This document shows positions 63,369 to 64,000 of a stretch of DNA of 64,000 nucleotides, one piece after another. The notes under the pieces are model-generated. The model was not told the DNA's origin, searched no databases, and worked only from the letters and a program-made list of their open reading frames with translations. Numbering within the stretch: position 1 is the first letter of the stretch; each line of letters begins with the position of its first letter. Origin of the DNA: Mesorhizobium sp. M7A.F.Ca.US.008.03.1.1 (lineage in GTDB: Bacteria; Pseudomonadota; Alphaproteobacteria; Rhizobiales; Rhizobiaceae); contig NZ_RZRU01000019.1 in the NCBI RefSeq assembly GCF_003997495.1, forward strand, positions 1 through 64,000. Direction: 5' to 3'. The translations under genes were made by a program, and so were the position numbers.

Positions 63369-64000
63369 GACGTAGCCGCAAGGTCAAGATCCTAGCCACC
63401 ATCGGTCCGGCCTCCTCCTCGGAGGAGATGCTGAAGAAACTGTTCGAAGCGGGCGCCGATGTGTTCCGCATCAACATGAGCCATACCGACCATGAACTGA
63501 TGCGCACGCTGGTCGGACGCATCCGCGCTGTCGAGGAAGCCGTTGGCCGGCCGATCGGCATCCTCGCCGATCTGCAAGGGCCAAAGCTCCGCGTCGGCAA
63601 GTTCGCCAACGGCAAGGAAGTGCTGACGCAAGGCCAGACCTTCACCCTCGACGACAATCCCGAGCCCGGCACCTCGACCAGGGTCTATCTGCCGCACCCG
63701 GAAATCCTGAGCTCGGTCGAAGCCGGCCATCGCCTGCTGATCGACGATGGCAAGCTCGAGTTGAAGGCGGTGAAGAGCGACGGCAAGTCGATCGTCTGCA
63801 CCGTCGTCGCCGGCACCACGATTTCCGACAAGAAAGGCGTCAGCCTGCCCGACACCGACCTGCCGGTCGGCGCGCTGACCGAGAAGGACCGCAAGGATCT
63901 CGATGCCGTGCTGGCCACAGGCGTCGACTGGGTGGCGCTGTCTTTCGTGCAACGGCCGGAGGATCTGGCCGAAGCGCGCAAGATCGCCCGCGGCCGGGCG
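63365..64000 (+). CDS. pyk: Pyruvate kinase, N-terminal part (cut by window edge)
   Basis: The first 212 residues are present, open to the window end. They begin MRRSRKVKILATIGPASSS and include FRINMSHTDHE, ADLQGPKLRVGKF and the B-domain, then LTEKDRKDLDAVLATGVDWVALSFVQ. The enzyme makes pyruvate and ATP from phosphoenolpyruvate and ADP. The start overlaps the DUF1036 stop. The C-terminal half and allosteric domain lie outside the window. Confidence 0.95.
   Translation, partial: MRRSRKVKILATIGPASSSEEMLKKLFEAGADVFRINMSHTDHELMRTLVGRIRAVEEAVGRPIGILADLQGPKLRVGKFANGKEVLTQGQTFTLDDNPEPGTSTRVYLPHPEILSSVEAGHRLLIDDGKLELKAVKSDGKSIVCTVVAGTTISDKKGVSLPDTDLPVGALTEKDRKDLDAVLATGVDWVALSFVQRPEDLAEARKIARGRA

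Overview
The window is a GC-rich alphaproteobacterial chromosome segment, most likely from Mesorhizobium or a close relative. The signs are the rhizobial gene order (tolQRAB-pal-cpoB-tilS-ftsH-glmM; helicase-S4 protein-fdxA-carD; phaAB/phaR; bdhA), a DUF680-type small exported protein (a family known mainly from Mesorhizobium), OMP25-like porins, a serC leader RNA of the alphaproteobacterial type, CtrA-type TTAA-N7-TTAA boxes, and a dense cluster of GANTC (CcrM) sites. I see no tRNA, rRNA, CRISPR array, prophage or conjugative module. The only transposase is the first few codons of an IS110-family element at the left edge.

Layout. 0-10 kb: end of an IS110 element, then the Tol-Pal envelope system, cpoB, tilS and ftsH. 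10-15.3 kb: two tandem paralogous exported proteins built from a Cys-flanked repeat, then glmM and two outer-membrane beta-barrel genes. 15.4-23 kb: serC-serA behind a leader RNA, a DUF2231 membrane protein, an EamA exporter, purA and a long low-complexity membrane protein. 23-30 kb: a ccdAB toxin-antitoxin pair with a perfect palindromic operator, an ABC-F ATPase, and a thiamine region (thiN diverging from TPP riboswitch-thiBPQ, with a nested inverted repeat between thiB and thiP). 30-41 kb: an M48 lipoprotein protease, an RpoH-type sigma factor, a polar amino acid ABC transporter, carD, fdxA, an S4 RNA-binding protein and a Suv3-like helicase with a long tail.

41-49 kb is a polyhydroxybutyrate region: phaB, phaA and the regulator phaR, then bdhA and a patatin-like hydrolase. 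A divergent pair of citrate-synthase-fold genes, one carrying an N-terminal HTH, lies between the synthesis and breakdown halves. 49-58 kb: a TetR regulator faces a molybdenum hydroxylase (2Fe-2S and molybdopterin subunits), a c-type cytochrome and an RND efflux pair. 58-64 kb: an NAD(P)-binding epimerase-like protein, a DUF680 peptide, LysR, MFS, DUF1244, an N-formylglutamate amidohydrolase-like protein, DUF1036, and the start of pyruvate kinase.

The most unusual non-coding sequence is the 732-bp gap between the helicase and phaB. It holds 11 GANTC sites within 372 bp, a 21-bp direct repeat carrying paired GAATC sites, and several DnaA-box-like nonamers. Other notable items are the nested inverted repeat in the thiamine operon, the inverted heptad arrays between phaB and phaA, the three phased ATTGAT repeats between the two citrate-synthase-like genes, and the possible IS110 bridge-RNA region at the left edge. 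Function calls rest on reading motifs and gene order by eye; no database search was run.
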